Shown one piece after another: positions 1 to 7,049 of a DNA stretch of 8,880 nucleotides. Source of the stretch: Micavibrio aeruginosavorus (GTDB lineage: Bacteria; Pseudomonadota; Alphaproteobacteria; Micavibrionales; Micavibrionaceae); NCBI GenBank assembly GCA_003240795.1, contig QFNK01000058.1, forward strand, positions 1-8,880. The letters are read 5' to 3'. Both the position numbers and the translations under genes were made by a program. A model generated the notes under the pieces. That model searched no databases and had not been told where the DNA came from. It saw only the letters and a list, made by a program, of their open reading frames with translations. The first letter of the stretch is position 1. The number at the start of each line of letters is the position of its first letter.

Positions 1-758
1 ACGCCGCCCACGATCATGATAAGGGAAAGGATGATGTCCACCGTCCCGTTCGCAACCGCATGCAGGATGCACGAAAAGGCGGAGATGAAAATAATCTGGA
101 ACAGCGACGTTCCCGCCACCAGAATTGTCGGCATGCCGAGGATATAGATCATCGCCGGAACGATGATGAACCCGCCCCCGATGCCGAGGATGGAAACAAG
201 GATACCGCCCACAAACCCTATCGACGCGGGGATCAACGCGGACATGTAAAGGCGCGACTTCAAAAACCGTGTCTTGTAAGGAAGATTGCGGAAGAATTCC
301 CGCTGGCTCAAACTCTGCACGTCTTCCGTGACCTTGGATTTGTTCATGATGGCGGAGATGCTCTCGAACAACATCATCGACCCTATCGTGCCCAGAAGGA
401 CGACATACGATACCGCGATCACCACGTCGATCTGCCCAAAATGCTGGAGCATCCTGAACAGGAAAATCCCGATGATCGTGCCGAAGAAACCGCCCGCCAG
501 CATGACGGTGCCTAGATGCACGTCCACATTCCCGCGCCGCATATGCCCCAATACGCCCGTAACGCTGGTGGCGATCAGCTGGTTCGCCTGCGTTCCCACG
601 GCAACCGCGGGCGGAATCCCCATGAACAAAAGGAACGGCGTCGCCAGAAAACCGCCGCCCACGCCGAACACGCCGGACAGAAAACCGACCGCCACGCCCA
701 AAAACACAAGGCTTTCGACGGGAACGGACATTTCAGCGATGGGAAGATAGATTTGCAT
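1..758 (-). CDS. TauE/SafE-family membrane transporter (partial, C-terminus beyond left edge)
   Basis: I translated this frame by hand from the ATG at 758; it stays open for 252 codons to the window edge. The product is a polytopic membrane protein of the TauE/SafE (sulfite exporter/DUF81) family, proposed to move small sulfur- or carbon-containing anions across the inner membrane. The family's internal duplication is visible: FGVGGGFLATPFL at about residues 31-43 is echoed by LGIGGGFIIVPAM at about 191-202. Conserved PPAVAVGTQANQ (49-60) and a GHMRR turn (71-75) follow the first repeat. A charged cytoplasmic loop (about 139-170) separates the halves. The start is supported by a typical family N-terminus; AAGAG about 10 bases upstream is a modest ribosome-binding site. 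The gene lies 80 bases beyond the secreted-protein gene on the same strand, behind a hairpin, so it may have its own promoter; I could not identify one. The substrate cannot be told from sequence. Confidence 0.9.
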   Translation of the reverse strand, partial: MQIYLPIAEMSVPVESLVFLGVAVGFLSGVFGVGGGFLATPFLLFMGIPPAVAVGTQANQLIATSVTGVLGHMRRGNVDVHLGTVMLAGGFFGTIIGIFLFRMLQHFGQIDVVIAVSYVVLLGTIGSMMLFESISAIMNKSKVTEDVQSLSQREFFRNLPYKTRFLKSRLYMSALIPASIGFVGGILVSILGIGGGFIIVPAMIYILGMPTILVAGTSLFQIIFISAFSCILHAVANGTVDIILSLIMIVGG

Positions 759-778
759 ACGGGATAACTCTTACCCCT

Positions 779-813
779 AAAATGCAACAAAGCGCGACCT
801 TTGTCACGCTTTG
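779..813 (-). terminator. Probable terminator hairpin ending the murJ-trpS-acyltransferase operon
   Basis: Read on the minus strand, arms CAAAGCGTGAC (813 to 803) and GTCGCGCTTTG (798 to 788) pair over 11 bp around an AAAG tetraloop. One pair is a U-G wobble that would be a C-A mismatch in a plus-strand RNA, so the structure favours minus-strand transcription. The stem is followed by TTGCATTTT, an imperfect U-tract. It lies 25 bases after the stop codon of the secreted-protein gene. The broken U-tract leaves open a processing or attenuation role ahead of the TauE-like gene. Confidence 0.55.
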
Positions 814-838
814 CCGGAATATAATTTGGATTTGGCCT

Positions 839-1510
839 TTAATACTTCATCGTGCCGTGCGGGCCGGTCTGGGACCAGAAAAGCTGATCCGCTTCTTTGA
901 GGAAGTTGGCATATTCGCCCGTCGGCAGTTCGTGATACGCTTTTTTGAAATCGACGGACTTGACGATACCGCGGAAATTCGACTGCCACTTCTCATACGC
1001 ATGCGCCAGCGAGGAGCATTCAACCACATAAAGCTTGTCGTTATAAAGCGACGCGAACATGATCCCGCGGCGCGCCTGCATTACCGTGCCGAAATGCTTG
1101 CCATAGGATGCCAGCGCATAGGACGCGAACCAGCGGCCAAGCGATGATCCGTCCTGCACACGCCCCAGCGTGTAATCGTCATATTGCGAAAGATAGCTTT
1201 CCCAGAACGGAACGCTTACGGCCTTCTTCTGGACGGCATCGCCATAACGCGCCGGAAAGATCGTGTAGCGGCGGTCTTCCTTAACCTCGACCTTGCACAC
1301 CGGCTGGTCGTTTTCCGACGGGCCCATGACGGTCAGGATGGTATTGTCGCCGATATTGTTCTGCATCTTCCATGTATCGGGGAACGTGATGCTCAGACCC
1401 GTTTTCGGGTCCTGCCACGCGAAATAGTCCGCCTTGGCCGCGGAAGGGAGTATAAGAGCGAGAGCAAATATGAAAAGGCGCAACGTCATGAATCGATTAT
1501 ATCTATTCAT
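839..1510 (-). CDS. Secreted/periplasmic protein of unknown function
   Basis: I do not recognise this 223-residue protein. It begins with a clear Sec-type signal peptide: a basic N-terminal region, a hydrophobic core FIFALALILP (about 13-22) and a likely signal peptidase I site after AKA (residue 27). The mature protein opens with YFAWQDPKTGLSITFPDTWK, which recalls the start of small PsbP/DcrB-like beta-rich folds; this is a weak resemblance only. It has two cysteines, Cys72 and Cys165, which could form a periplasmic disulfide, and no lipobox. The start is uncertain. ATG at 1510 and ATG at 1489 (residue 8) are both possible, and neither has a Shine-Dalgarno sequence. The shorter form gives a more typical signal peptide. 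The gene starts 19 bases after the acyltransferase stop, suggesting co-transcription. A perfect TATAAT just before the inner ATG could also give a leaderless transcript. Confidence 0.8.
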   Translation of the reverse strand: MNRYNRFMTLRLFIFALALILPSAAKADYFAWQDPKTGLSITFPDTWKMQNNIGDNTILTVMGPSENDQPVCKVEVKEDRRYTIFPARYGDAVQKKAVSVPFWESYLSQYDDYTLGRVQDGSSLGRWFASYALASYGKHFGTVMQARRGIMFASLYNDKLYVVECSSLAHAYEKWQSNFRGIVKSVDFKKAYHELPTGEYANFLKEADQLFWSQTGPHGTMKY

Positions 1511-1529
1511 AACGCAGTTGAAAGCGTTT

Positions 1530-3425
1530 TTAACGGAACGCGGGCCTTTTCTCCTCCTGCGCCTTCATGAATTTGCTGAAATAAGGGGCCAGATAGCCGC
1601 CGCCGTAAAGGTTCATATGGCTTTTGTCCATGTAGAGGAAATGCCCCTCCCCGTCTATCGGCTCCCTCATAAACTCCGTCGGGTCGAAATAGGGTATTCC
1701 ATACCCTTCCGATATGGCTTTGAGATAATCGAATTCGGTACGGGATTTCTCGTATGTAGACGGATCAAAGGCGAGGCAGTTTACCGGCTCCTTCGGGAAA
1801 ATCTTTGATATCATCAGATTGTGCCGCACCTGGCAGTCATGGGGATTTTCCGCGAATTTTGTCACACGCCCCAGATAGACCACCTTCTTGCCCGTTTTGC
1901 CAAGGCGCTCCAGCGACCGTCTGACATCCTCCTTCGCCGACGGATCCGACAACCCTATGAACACGTATTCAATGCTTTTGTCCCTCTCCAGCGTCTTGTA
2001 GAAATCTTCCGTCAGTTGCATGCAGTATGTATCGGGCCGCCCATAGCGGAAACGCATCTCGCTCGGCATCACCCACGCGGGGCACGCGCCGCGCGTGAAC
2101 AGGCGGACGGTATAGCCTCGCTCTTTCGCCCACGCAAAGATCATGGGCGCATAATGGGACGCATGGGAATCCCCGGTCAGAATGACCTCGTAACTTCCCT
2201 TGTTTGGCCCGACGATGCAGGTTTCGCGGTCATACGCGCCGCTCTCGACGGAGCAGATCCTGTCCAGCGAATGGGGCGACCGCTCCAGTTTGTTGATTTC
2301 GTACGTCACACGCCATGGCGCGTCGCTGGACCGTTTCACGACATTCGACGCGCCGATGAAACACAGGATCAGGATGAACGCCGTCCCAAGCGTTTTCGCG
2401 CTCGAGAATTTATGCTTCCGGAAAGGCTGCTCGATAAAACGGTACGACAGATACGCGATACCGAACGTCGCCGCCGCGATTCCCGTCGCCGCCTGCGGCG
2501 TAAGCCCGGACGCGAAATACGTTTTGTAGAACGCGATAAGCGGCCAGTGCCAGAGATACACGGAATACGATATGACCCCGACGGAAATAAGCGGCTTGAA
2601 CGCTAGCATTTTCGTGACCGCGCTTTCCGCATGCCTGCCCGCATAAAGGATCATTGCAATACCAAGGCACGGCACCAGCGCTTTGAGGCCGGGGAAATTC
2701 TGCTCATCATAAAGGAAAACCGGCGCGGTCATCAGGATCAGTCCGGCGGCGGGAAGAAGGCGCAATACACGCTCGCCCCTCGGCCTGCCGATGATGTCGA
2801 GCGCGACGATGCCGCCCAGCGCCAGTTGCCAGGCCCGTGAATGAAGGTGATAAAACGCCTGCATCCCGTCCGTGCGGACAAGATACTCACTGATCAAAAG
2901 GCTCGCGAAAAAGATCGGAACTAATAACCGGCCCGCACGGTCGCCGCGCTTCAGGAATTTATACGCGGCCAGCAACACCATCGGCCAGATCAGGTAGAAC
3001 TGCTCTTCGACGCCCAGCGACCATGTGTGCAACAGAGGCGAATGGCTGACATCCGGTGCAAAATAATCCACCTCCTGCGAAAACAGGAAATTCGACACCT
3101 GCGCCGCCGCATACCGCACGGCTTTGAAATAATCGCCAAACTCCAGAAGGCCGAGGAAAAGCACCGCTCCGACCGACGCGAAGAACAGCATAACGAACAA
3201 CGCGGGAAAAATCCGCCGTACCCGCCGCGCGTAAAACGCCGCGAACGAAAAACGCCCCTCGCGCATTTCGCGCATGATGATCGACGTAATCAGGTAACCG
3301 GAAATGACGAAGAACAGGTCAACCCCGATGAACCCGCCCTGAAAGAGGCTCACGTCCAAATGAAAAAGAAGGATCGCCAGAACGGCGATCCCCCTCAAAC
3401 CATCAATATACGGCAAATATGGCAT
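1530..3425 (-). CDS. OafA/YrhL-type membrane O-acyltransferase with C-terminal SGNH domain
   Basis: This 631-residue inner-membrane enzyme is an acyltransferase-3 family protein fused to an extracytoplasmic SGNH domain, the architecture of O-acetyltransferases that modify lipopolysaccharide, other surface glycans or peptidoglycan. The N-terminal part (about 1-360) is polytopic. It opens with IDGLRGIAVL, carries the expected catalytic His22, and has GFIGVDLFFVISGYL (31-45) and HTWSLGVEEQFYLIWP (133-148). WHWPLI follows at 292-297 and FIEQPFRK at 330-337. The SGNH domain (about 385-620) has block I GDSHASH (418-424, Ser420 nucleophile) and the Asp/His block DKSHMN (600-605), so both halves look active. 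The start follows GGGGGAG, placed unusually close to the ATG. The gene lies 16 bases after trpS and 19 before the secreted-protein gene. The acyl acceptor is unknown, since no glycan-synthesis genes are next to it; co-transcription with murJ makes an envelope polymer plausible (inference). Confidence 0.93.
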   Translation of the reverse strand: MPYLPYIDGLRGIAVLAILLFHLDVSLFQGGFIGVDLFFVISGYLITSIIMREMREGRFSFAAFYARRVRRIFPALFVMLFFASVGAVLFLGLLEFGDYFKAVRYAAAQVSNFLFSQEVDYFAPDVSHSPLLHTWSLGVEEQFYLIWPMVLLAAYKFLKRGDRAGRLLVPIFFASLLISEYLVRTDGMQAFYHLHSRAWQLALGGIVALDIIGRPRGERVLRLLPAAGLILMTAPVFLYDEQNFPGLKALVPCLGIAMILYAGRHAESAVTKMLAFKPLISVGVISYSVYLWHWPLIAFYKTYFASGLTPQAATGIAAATFGIAYLSYRFIEQPFRKHKFSSAKTLGTAFILILCFIGASNVVKRSSDAPWRVTYEINKLERSPHSLDRICSVESGAYDRETCIVGPNKGSYEVILTGDSHASHYAPMIFAWAKERGYTVRLFTRGACPAWVMPSEMRFRYGRPDTYCMQLTEDFYKTLERDKSIEYVFIGLSDPSAKEDVRRSLERLGKTGKKVVYLGRVTKFAENPHDCQVRHNLMISKIFPKEPVNCLAFDPSTYEKSRTEFDYLKAISEGYGIPYFDPTEFMREPIDGEGHFLYMDKSHMNLYGGGYLAPYFSKFMKAQEEKRPAFR

Positions 3426-3441
3426 ACTCCCCCGCCCGCCC

Positions 3442-4452
3442 TTATCGTTCGTTCCAGAAACCTAGAATGTCTGTGGCTTCCTTCAAGACAGGCTCCGCAA
3501 TCGCGTTCGCCTTGTCTGCGCTGTTCCTCAGGATGCGGTCGATTTCACCCTTGTCCTGCATCAACTCGCGCATGCGATCCGTGATCGGCCCCATCTTCGC
3601 GACCATCAGGTCGGCCAAAGCGTTCTTGAAGGCGGAGAATTGCTGCCCGCCATACTCGGCCATCACCTTTTCGCGGCTCGTGTCCGCCAGCGCGGAATAG
3701 ATCGTAATAAGGTTCTTGGCCTCGGGGCGGCCTTCGAATTCCATCTCGCTGGCCGGCACGCTTCCCGCATCCGTCTTCGCCTTCCTGATCTTGTTCTGAA
3801 TCGTTTCGGCGTCGTCGGTCAGGTTGATGCGGCTCATATCGCTCTCGGCGGACTTGGACATCTTCGCCGTCCCGTCGCGAAGGCTCATCACCCGCGTCGC
3901 CTCACCCATGATCAATGGCTCCGGCACGGGAAAGAAATCGCGTTTCGCGATATGCTGGTTGAACGAGATGGCGATGTCGCGCATCAATTCCACATGCTGT
4001 TTCTGGTCGTCGCCGACCGGCACATGCGTCCCATGGTACAAAAGCACGTCCGCCGCCATCAGAACCGGATAGGTGTAAAGACCGGCGGAGGCTTTCTCCT
4101 TGTCCTTTCCTGCCTTGTCCTTGAACTGCGTCATGCGGTTCAGCCAGCCGAGCGGCGTGATACAGCCGAGCATCCAGCCCAGCTGCGCATGACCCAGCAC
4201 CGCGCTTTGCGGAAAGATAATGGATTTCGCCGGATCAACGCCTGCCGCGATATAGGCCGCCGCGACTTCGCGCGTGGAATCCTTCAGCGTGTCCGGATTA
4301 TATCCCGTCGTGTTGGCGTGAAGGTCGACGACGCAGTAAATACACTCTGTGCCCCCCTCGTCCTGCAGTTTGACCCAGTTGCGCAGCGCGCCGAGATAGT
4401 TTCCAAGGGTCAAACGGTTTGTGGGCTGCATGCCCGAAAATATGCGTCTCAT
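3442..4452 (-). CDS. trpS: Tryptophanyl-tRNA synthetase (TrpRS)
   Basis: TrpRS is a cytoplasmic class Ic aminoacyl-tRNA synthetase that charges tRNA-Trp with tryptophan using ATP. At 336 residues it matches the usual bacterial length of about 330-340. It begins at the expected point with the substrate loop FSGMQPTNRLTLGNYLGALR (residues 5-24), where TLGN is the HIGH-equivalent signature. VPVGDDQKQHVELMRDIA (145-162) is strongly conserved in bacterial TrpRS. The KMSKS loop is intact as AKMSKS (196-201). The C-terminal helical anticodon-binding part is complete. The ATG at 4452 overlaps the murJ stop as ATGA, which implies translational coupling, and the murJ-trpS pair is a common alphaproteobacterial arrangement. 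No tryptophan-sensing leader is visible because the gene is internal to the operon. Confidence 0.97.
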   Translation of the reverse strand: MRRIFSGMQPTNRLTLGNYLGALRNWVKLQDEGGTECIYCVVDLHANTTGYNPDTLKDSTREVAAAYIAAGVDPAKSIIFPQSAVLGHAQLGWMLGCITPLGWLNRMTQFKDKAGKDKEKASAGLYTYPVLMAADVLLYHGTHVPVGDDQKQHVELMRDIAISFNQHIAKRDFFPVPEPLIMGEATRVMSLRDGTAKMSKSAESDMSRINLTDDAETIQNKIRKAKTDAGSVPASEMEFEGRPEAKNLITIYSALADTSREKVMAEYGGQQFSAFKNALADLMVAKMGPITDRMRELMQDKGEIDRILRNSADKANAIAEPVLKEATDILGFWNER

Positions 4453-6002
4453 CGCACTTTTTTCCTTACGAACAATGTTTTGATATCTGAAATCTTGATG
4501 GTGCCACTGGCAAGAATGGCGAGCGAATATGTGGCTAGGCCAGAGGCCACCAGAACAGAGAGAGAGCCGATTTTTTCAATCTTTGAGCCGTCATAATATC
4601 CACTTGAGTAATGCGCGACTATAGCCAGCACCCCTGCCATGGCGCAAGAAGAAAGTATGATGCGCGGCAGGCTGAACAGGAACCGCTTGTCGAACTGCGC
4701 GCTTTCCACGCTTTTGAGGCCGCGCTTCAGCAGGAAGAACTGCAGCCACCCGCAAACCCCCGTGGACAGCGCGATCCCCGCAACCCCCAGAAACGGAATA
4801 AGCGAGAGCGCCAGCGCGATATTTGTCAGCGCACAGATAACCGCCATTTTTACCGGCGTCTTCGTGTCCTGCCGCGCGTAATATGCCGTGGACAAAACCT
4901 TCCCCGCCACATACGGCGCAACGCCCAGCGCATAGCCCATCAGGACATAGGCCGTCGTGCGCGCATCCTCCGCATCGAACGCGCCATACTGGAACAGCGT
5001 CTTGATCAGCGGTTCCGCCACGACGATCATCGCGACCGCGGCGGGAAGTGACAGGATCAGACACACCTCCATCGCGCGGTTGAAAAGATTGCGCCCCTCC
5101 GCCGCATCGTCCCCCGCCATCGCTTTGGACAGCATGGGCAGAAGCGCGGTTCCCACCGCAATCCCCACCATGCCCAGCGGCAACTGGTTCAAACGGTCGG
5201 CGTAATAAAGATAGGAAATAGACCCCTCGGGCAGGGTCGAGGCAATCATGATATCGACGAACAGATTGATATGCACCACGCCCGCGCCGATCACCCCCGG
5301 CCCCATCAGCGCGAACAGCTTTTTGATGTCCGCGTCGAATTTCGGCATCCGCATTTTGATGTCGATCTTGTACATTTTCACGCACGCGATCAGGCCGAGG
5401 AATTGCAGGATGCCCGCACCGAACAATCCCCACGACAACGCATGCCCGCCGTTCTGCACATACGGCTCCAGAAAGACCAGAGCGGCGATCAGCGCAAGGT
5501 TGAACACGATCGGCGCCGCCGCAAACGGCGCGAACTTCTCATGCGCGTTCAACACCCCGCCCAGCAGTGCTGACAGCGAGATAAGGAGAAGATAGGGAAA
5601 CGTCACCCGCGTCATTTCGACGGCCAGGTCATACCGCTCCGATCCCGCCTCGAACCCCGGCGCGATCCCGTAGATGATCCACGGCATGGCAAGAATGGCC
5701 AGCGCGGTGAACGGCGTCAGGATGACGGCCATGACCCCGAACGCGTTGGAGGCAAACGCGTTGGCCGCCTCTTCCCCGTCCTTGCGAAGCTTGCCGGAAT
5801 AAAGCGGCACGAACGACACGCTGAACGCGCCTTCCGCCGTCACGCGGCGGAAAAGGTTTGGAAGCTTGAGCGCCACGATAAACGCGTCCGCCACCGGCCC
5901 CGCGCCCAGAATGGCCGCCGTCATCACGTCACGGATAAACCCGAGAATACGGCTGACCCCCGTAAGACCGCCCACCGTCGCCATTGCTTTGAGTAATTTC
6001 AT
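4449..6002 (-). CDS. murJ: Lipid II flippase MurJ (MviN)
   Basis: MurJ is the essential MOP-superfamily flippase that moves lipid II across the inner membrane for peptidoglycan synthesis. The frame is open from an ATG at 6020, but I chose the internal ATG at 6002, giving 517 residues (E. coli MurJ has 511). With that start, the conserved residues fall at the same numbers as in E. coli MurJ: Arg18 and Arg24 (SRILGFIRD), Asp39 (ADAF), Arg52 (LFRR) and Glu57 (AEGAFS). AAGAG lies a few bases upstream. The rest is a run of hydrophobic segments consistent with 14 transmembrane helices, with PLGMVGIAVGTALLPMLS in the middle. The stop overlaps the trpS start by four bases. murJ is divergent from ubiE, with about 132 bases between their chosen starts. 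A possible minus-strand -10 (TAAAAT, 6049 to 6044) is present without a convincing -35. Confidence 0.96.
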   Translation of the reverse strand: MKLLKAMATVGGLTGVSRILGFIRDVMTAAILGAGPVADAFIVALKLPNLFRRVTAEGAFSVSFVPLYSGKLRKDGEEAANAFASNAFGVMAVILTPFTALAILAMPWIIYGIAPGFEAGSERYDLAVEMTRVTFPYLLLISLSALLGGVLNAHEKFAPFAAAPIVFNLALIAALVFLEPYVQNGGHALSWGLFGAGILQFLGLIACVKMYKIDIKMRMPKFDADIKKLFALMGPGVIGAGVVHINLFVDIMIASTLPEGSISYLYYADRLNQLPLGMVGIAVGTALLPMLSKAMAGDDAAEGRNLFNRAMEVCLILSLPAAVAMIVVAEPLIKTLFQYGAFDAEDARTTAYVLMGYALGVAPYVAGKVLSTAYYARQDTKTPVKMAVICALTNIALALSLIPFLGVAGIALSTGVCGWLQFFLLKRGLKSVESAQFDKRFLFSLPRIILSSCAMAGVLAIVAHYSSGYYDGSKIEKIGSLSVLVASGLATYSLAILASGTIKISDIKTLFVRKKVR

Positions 6003-6021
6003 GGAACTCTTTATAAACATC

Positions 6022-6069
6022 TGTAATCGCTACGCGAAGGAGTATTTTAGGCTTTCCACCACGATTACA
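6022..6069. repeat. 8-bp perfect inverted repeat in the murJ-ubiE divergent intergenic region
   Basis: TGTAATCG at 6022-6029 is the exact reverse complement of CGATTACA at 6062-6069. The arm starts are 40 bases apart, close to four helical turns. Between them lies a candidate murJ -10 (TAAAAT on the minus strand), and a candidate rightward -10 (TCTAAT, 6070-6075) abuts the right arm. This layout would suit a pair of operator half-sites controlling both directions. A random match of this size within such a short region is not very unlikely, so function is unproven. Confidence 0.35.
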
Positions 6070-6134
6070 TCTAATTGCTGTCTTCCGCTGCAATGGAGAT
6101 TTACAAAAGAACGCCATCATCCTACATAAGTCCC

Positions 6135-6890
6135 ATGACACAGCAAAATCCAGAAAGCCGCTGGTTCGGCACAGAACAGGTCACACCGGAGCAAAAGACA
6201 CGCAAGGTTATCGGCGTGTTCGATTCCGTGGCCTCCAAATACGATGTGATGAACGACTTCATGTCCGGCGGCCTGCACCGCCTCTGGAAAGACCATCTGA
6301 TCCGCAAGATCCGCCCCCGCGCTGGGCTCAATTATCTCGACGTTGCGGGTGGCACGGGAGACATCGCCTTCCGCATCCGCAAGAAAGCCGGCCCTGATTG
6401 CCGCATCACGCTTTGCGACCTCAACACCGAAATGCTCGCCGTCGGCCGCGACCGCGCCATCGACAAAGGCTACGCGAATGATTTCGAATGGGTAACGGGG
6501 AATGCGGAGGCGCTGCCCATCCCGAGCGAAAGCGTGGACGTCTACACGATCGCCTTCGGCATGCGCAACGTCACCCATATCGACAATGCGCTCTCCGAAG
6601 CGCTACGTGTCCTGAAACCGGGTGGGCGATTCTATTGTCTTGAATTCTCCCGCGTGAACGACCCGATTTTATCCAAGATCTATGACGAGTATTCCTTCCG
6701 GGTCATCCCCAAAATTGGCGAAATTGTGGCAAAAGACCGTGACAGCTATCAGTATCTGGTTGAAAGCATCCGCAAATTCCCCGCACAGAAGGAATTCGTA
6801 AAACGCCTTGAAACGGCGGGATTCAGCCGTTGCCGCGTCGAAAGCCTGACCTTCGGCGTTGTAGCGATTCACGAAGCTGTGAAAATCTGA
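6135..6890 (+). CDS. ubiE: Ubiquinone/menaquinone biosynthesis C-methyltransferase UbiE
   Basis: UbiE is a cytoplasmic SAM-dependent class I methyltransferase that adds the ring C-methyl group in ubiquinone (and, where present, menaquinone) synthesis. From the ATG at 6135 it has 251 residues, the same length as E. coli UbiE. The frame is open further upstream to a TTG at 6075, with an ATG at 6093, but the extra residues do not resemble the family and no good ribosome-binding site marks any start. Both family signatures are intact: YDVMNDFMSGGLHRLW (36-51) and RVLKPGGRFYCLEFS (158-172). SAM motif I is LDVAGGTGD (68-76), GNAEALP is at 122-128, and the conserved DRDSYQYLVESIR is at 201-213. The gene is divergent from murJ. 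Weak hairpins at 6893-6909 and 6914-6933, the second ending in a short T-run, may partly end its transcript ahead of the next promoter. Confidence 0.96.
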   Translation: MTQQNPESRWFGTEQVTPEQKTRKVIGVFDSVASKYDVMNDFMSGGLHRLWKDHLIRKIRPRAGLNYLDVAGGTGDIAFRIRKKAGPDCRITLCDLNTEMLAVGRDRAIDKGYANDFEWVTGNAEALPIPSESVDVYTIAFGMRNVTHIDNALSEALRVLKPGGRFYCLEFSRVNDPILSKIYDEYSFRVIPKIGEIVAKDRDSYQYLVESIRKFPAQKEFVKRLETAGFSRCRVESLTFGVVAIHEAVKI

Positions 6891-6910
6891 CCGCCTTATG
6901 CAAAAAGGCC

Positions 6911-6939
6911 TTGAAAAGGACAGTTTCCCTTTTTATGAT
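6911..6939 (+). promoter_or_regulatory. Sigma-70-type promoter for the Ala-rich protein gene
   Basis: TTGAAA (6911-6916, 5 of 6 to consensus) and TATGAT (6934-6939, 5 of 6) are separated by an ideal 17 bases. Transcription would start near 6946 and give a leader of about 100 bases before the ATG at 7050. This is the best-matching promoter I found in the window. It lies between the ubiE stop and the next gene, so that gene can be transcribed independently of ubiE. Confidence 0.65.
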
Positions 6940-6945
6940 CCCTAC

Positions 6946-7049
6946 CCATTGCATTCATTAAGGGTGTCCCCTGATGAAAGCGGCTTAAGCGAAGGAACCC
7001 TGTGGGGGGACATATCGTTTAAAAATTTTAACACTGAAGGAAGAAACCA
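6946..7049 (+). promoter_or_regulatory. Structured 5' leader of the Ala-rich protein gene
   Basis: The predicted leader has two notable pairings. TGTCCCC (6965-6971) pairs with GGGGACA (7006-7012), and AGGGT (6961-6965) pairs with ACCCT (6997-7001). Because the pairs interleave, they are either alternatives or form an H-type pseudoknot. Inside lies a four-codon frame ATG AAA GCG GCT TAA (6974-6988), with AAGGG nine bases upstream. After the structure comes an A/U-rich single-stranded-looking stretch (about 7017-7032) and a strong GAAGGA Shine-Dalgarno sequence (7035-7040) before the ATG at 7050. It matches no riboswitch class I can recognise. The structure was found by eye without energy calculation. 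Confidence 0.4.

Noticed and set aside
1821..2606. 261-codon plus-strand frame opposite the acyltransferase.
   Set aside because: The acyltransferase motifs on the minus strand span this whole interval; the plus-strand product is Arg/His-rich and featureless.
3640..4596. 318-codon plus-strand open frame opposite trpS and the end of murJ.
   Set aside because: It is the antisense shadow of two well-identified genes, with His/Arg-rich composition typical of reverse frames in GC-rich DNA.
4591..5433. 280-codon minus-strand frame within murJ in another frame.
   Set aside because: It overlaps the intact murJ frame, which carries the conserved flippase residues and continuous membrane segments; there is no sign of a frameshift.
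6075..6134. N-terminal extension of ubiE from a TTG at 6075 or ATG at 6093.
   Set aside because: The added residues are not family-like, no ribosome-binding site supports them, and the ATG at 6135 gives the standard 251-residue length.
6965..7012. CTGATGA ... GAA within the leader hairpin resembles a hammerhead ribozyme core.
   Set aside because: The closing pair expected for stem II is A-C, GAA is followed by G instead of the usual A, and no proper stem III or cleavage triplet can be drawn. The match is limited to the short core string.
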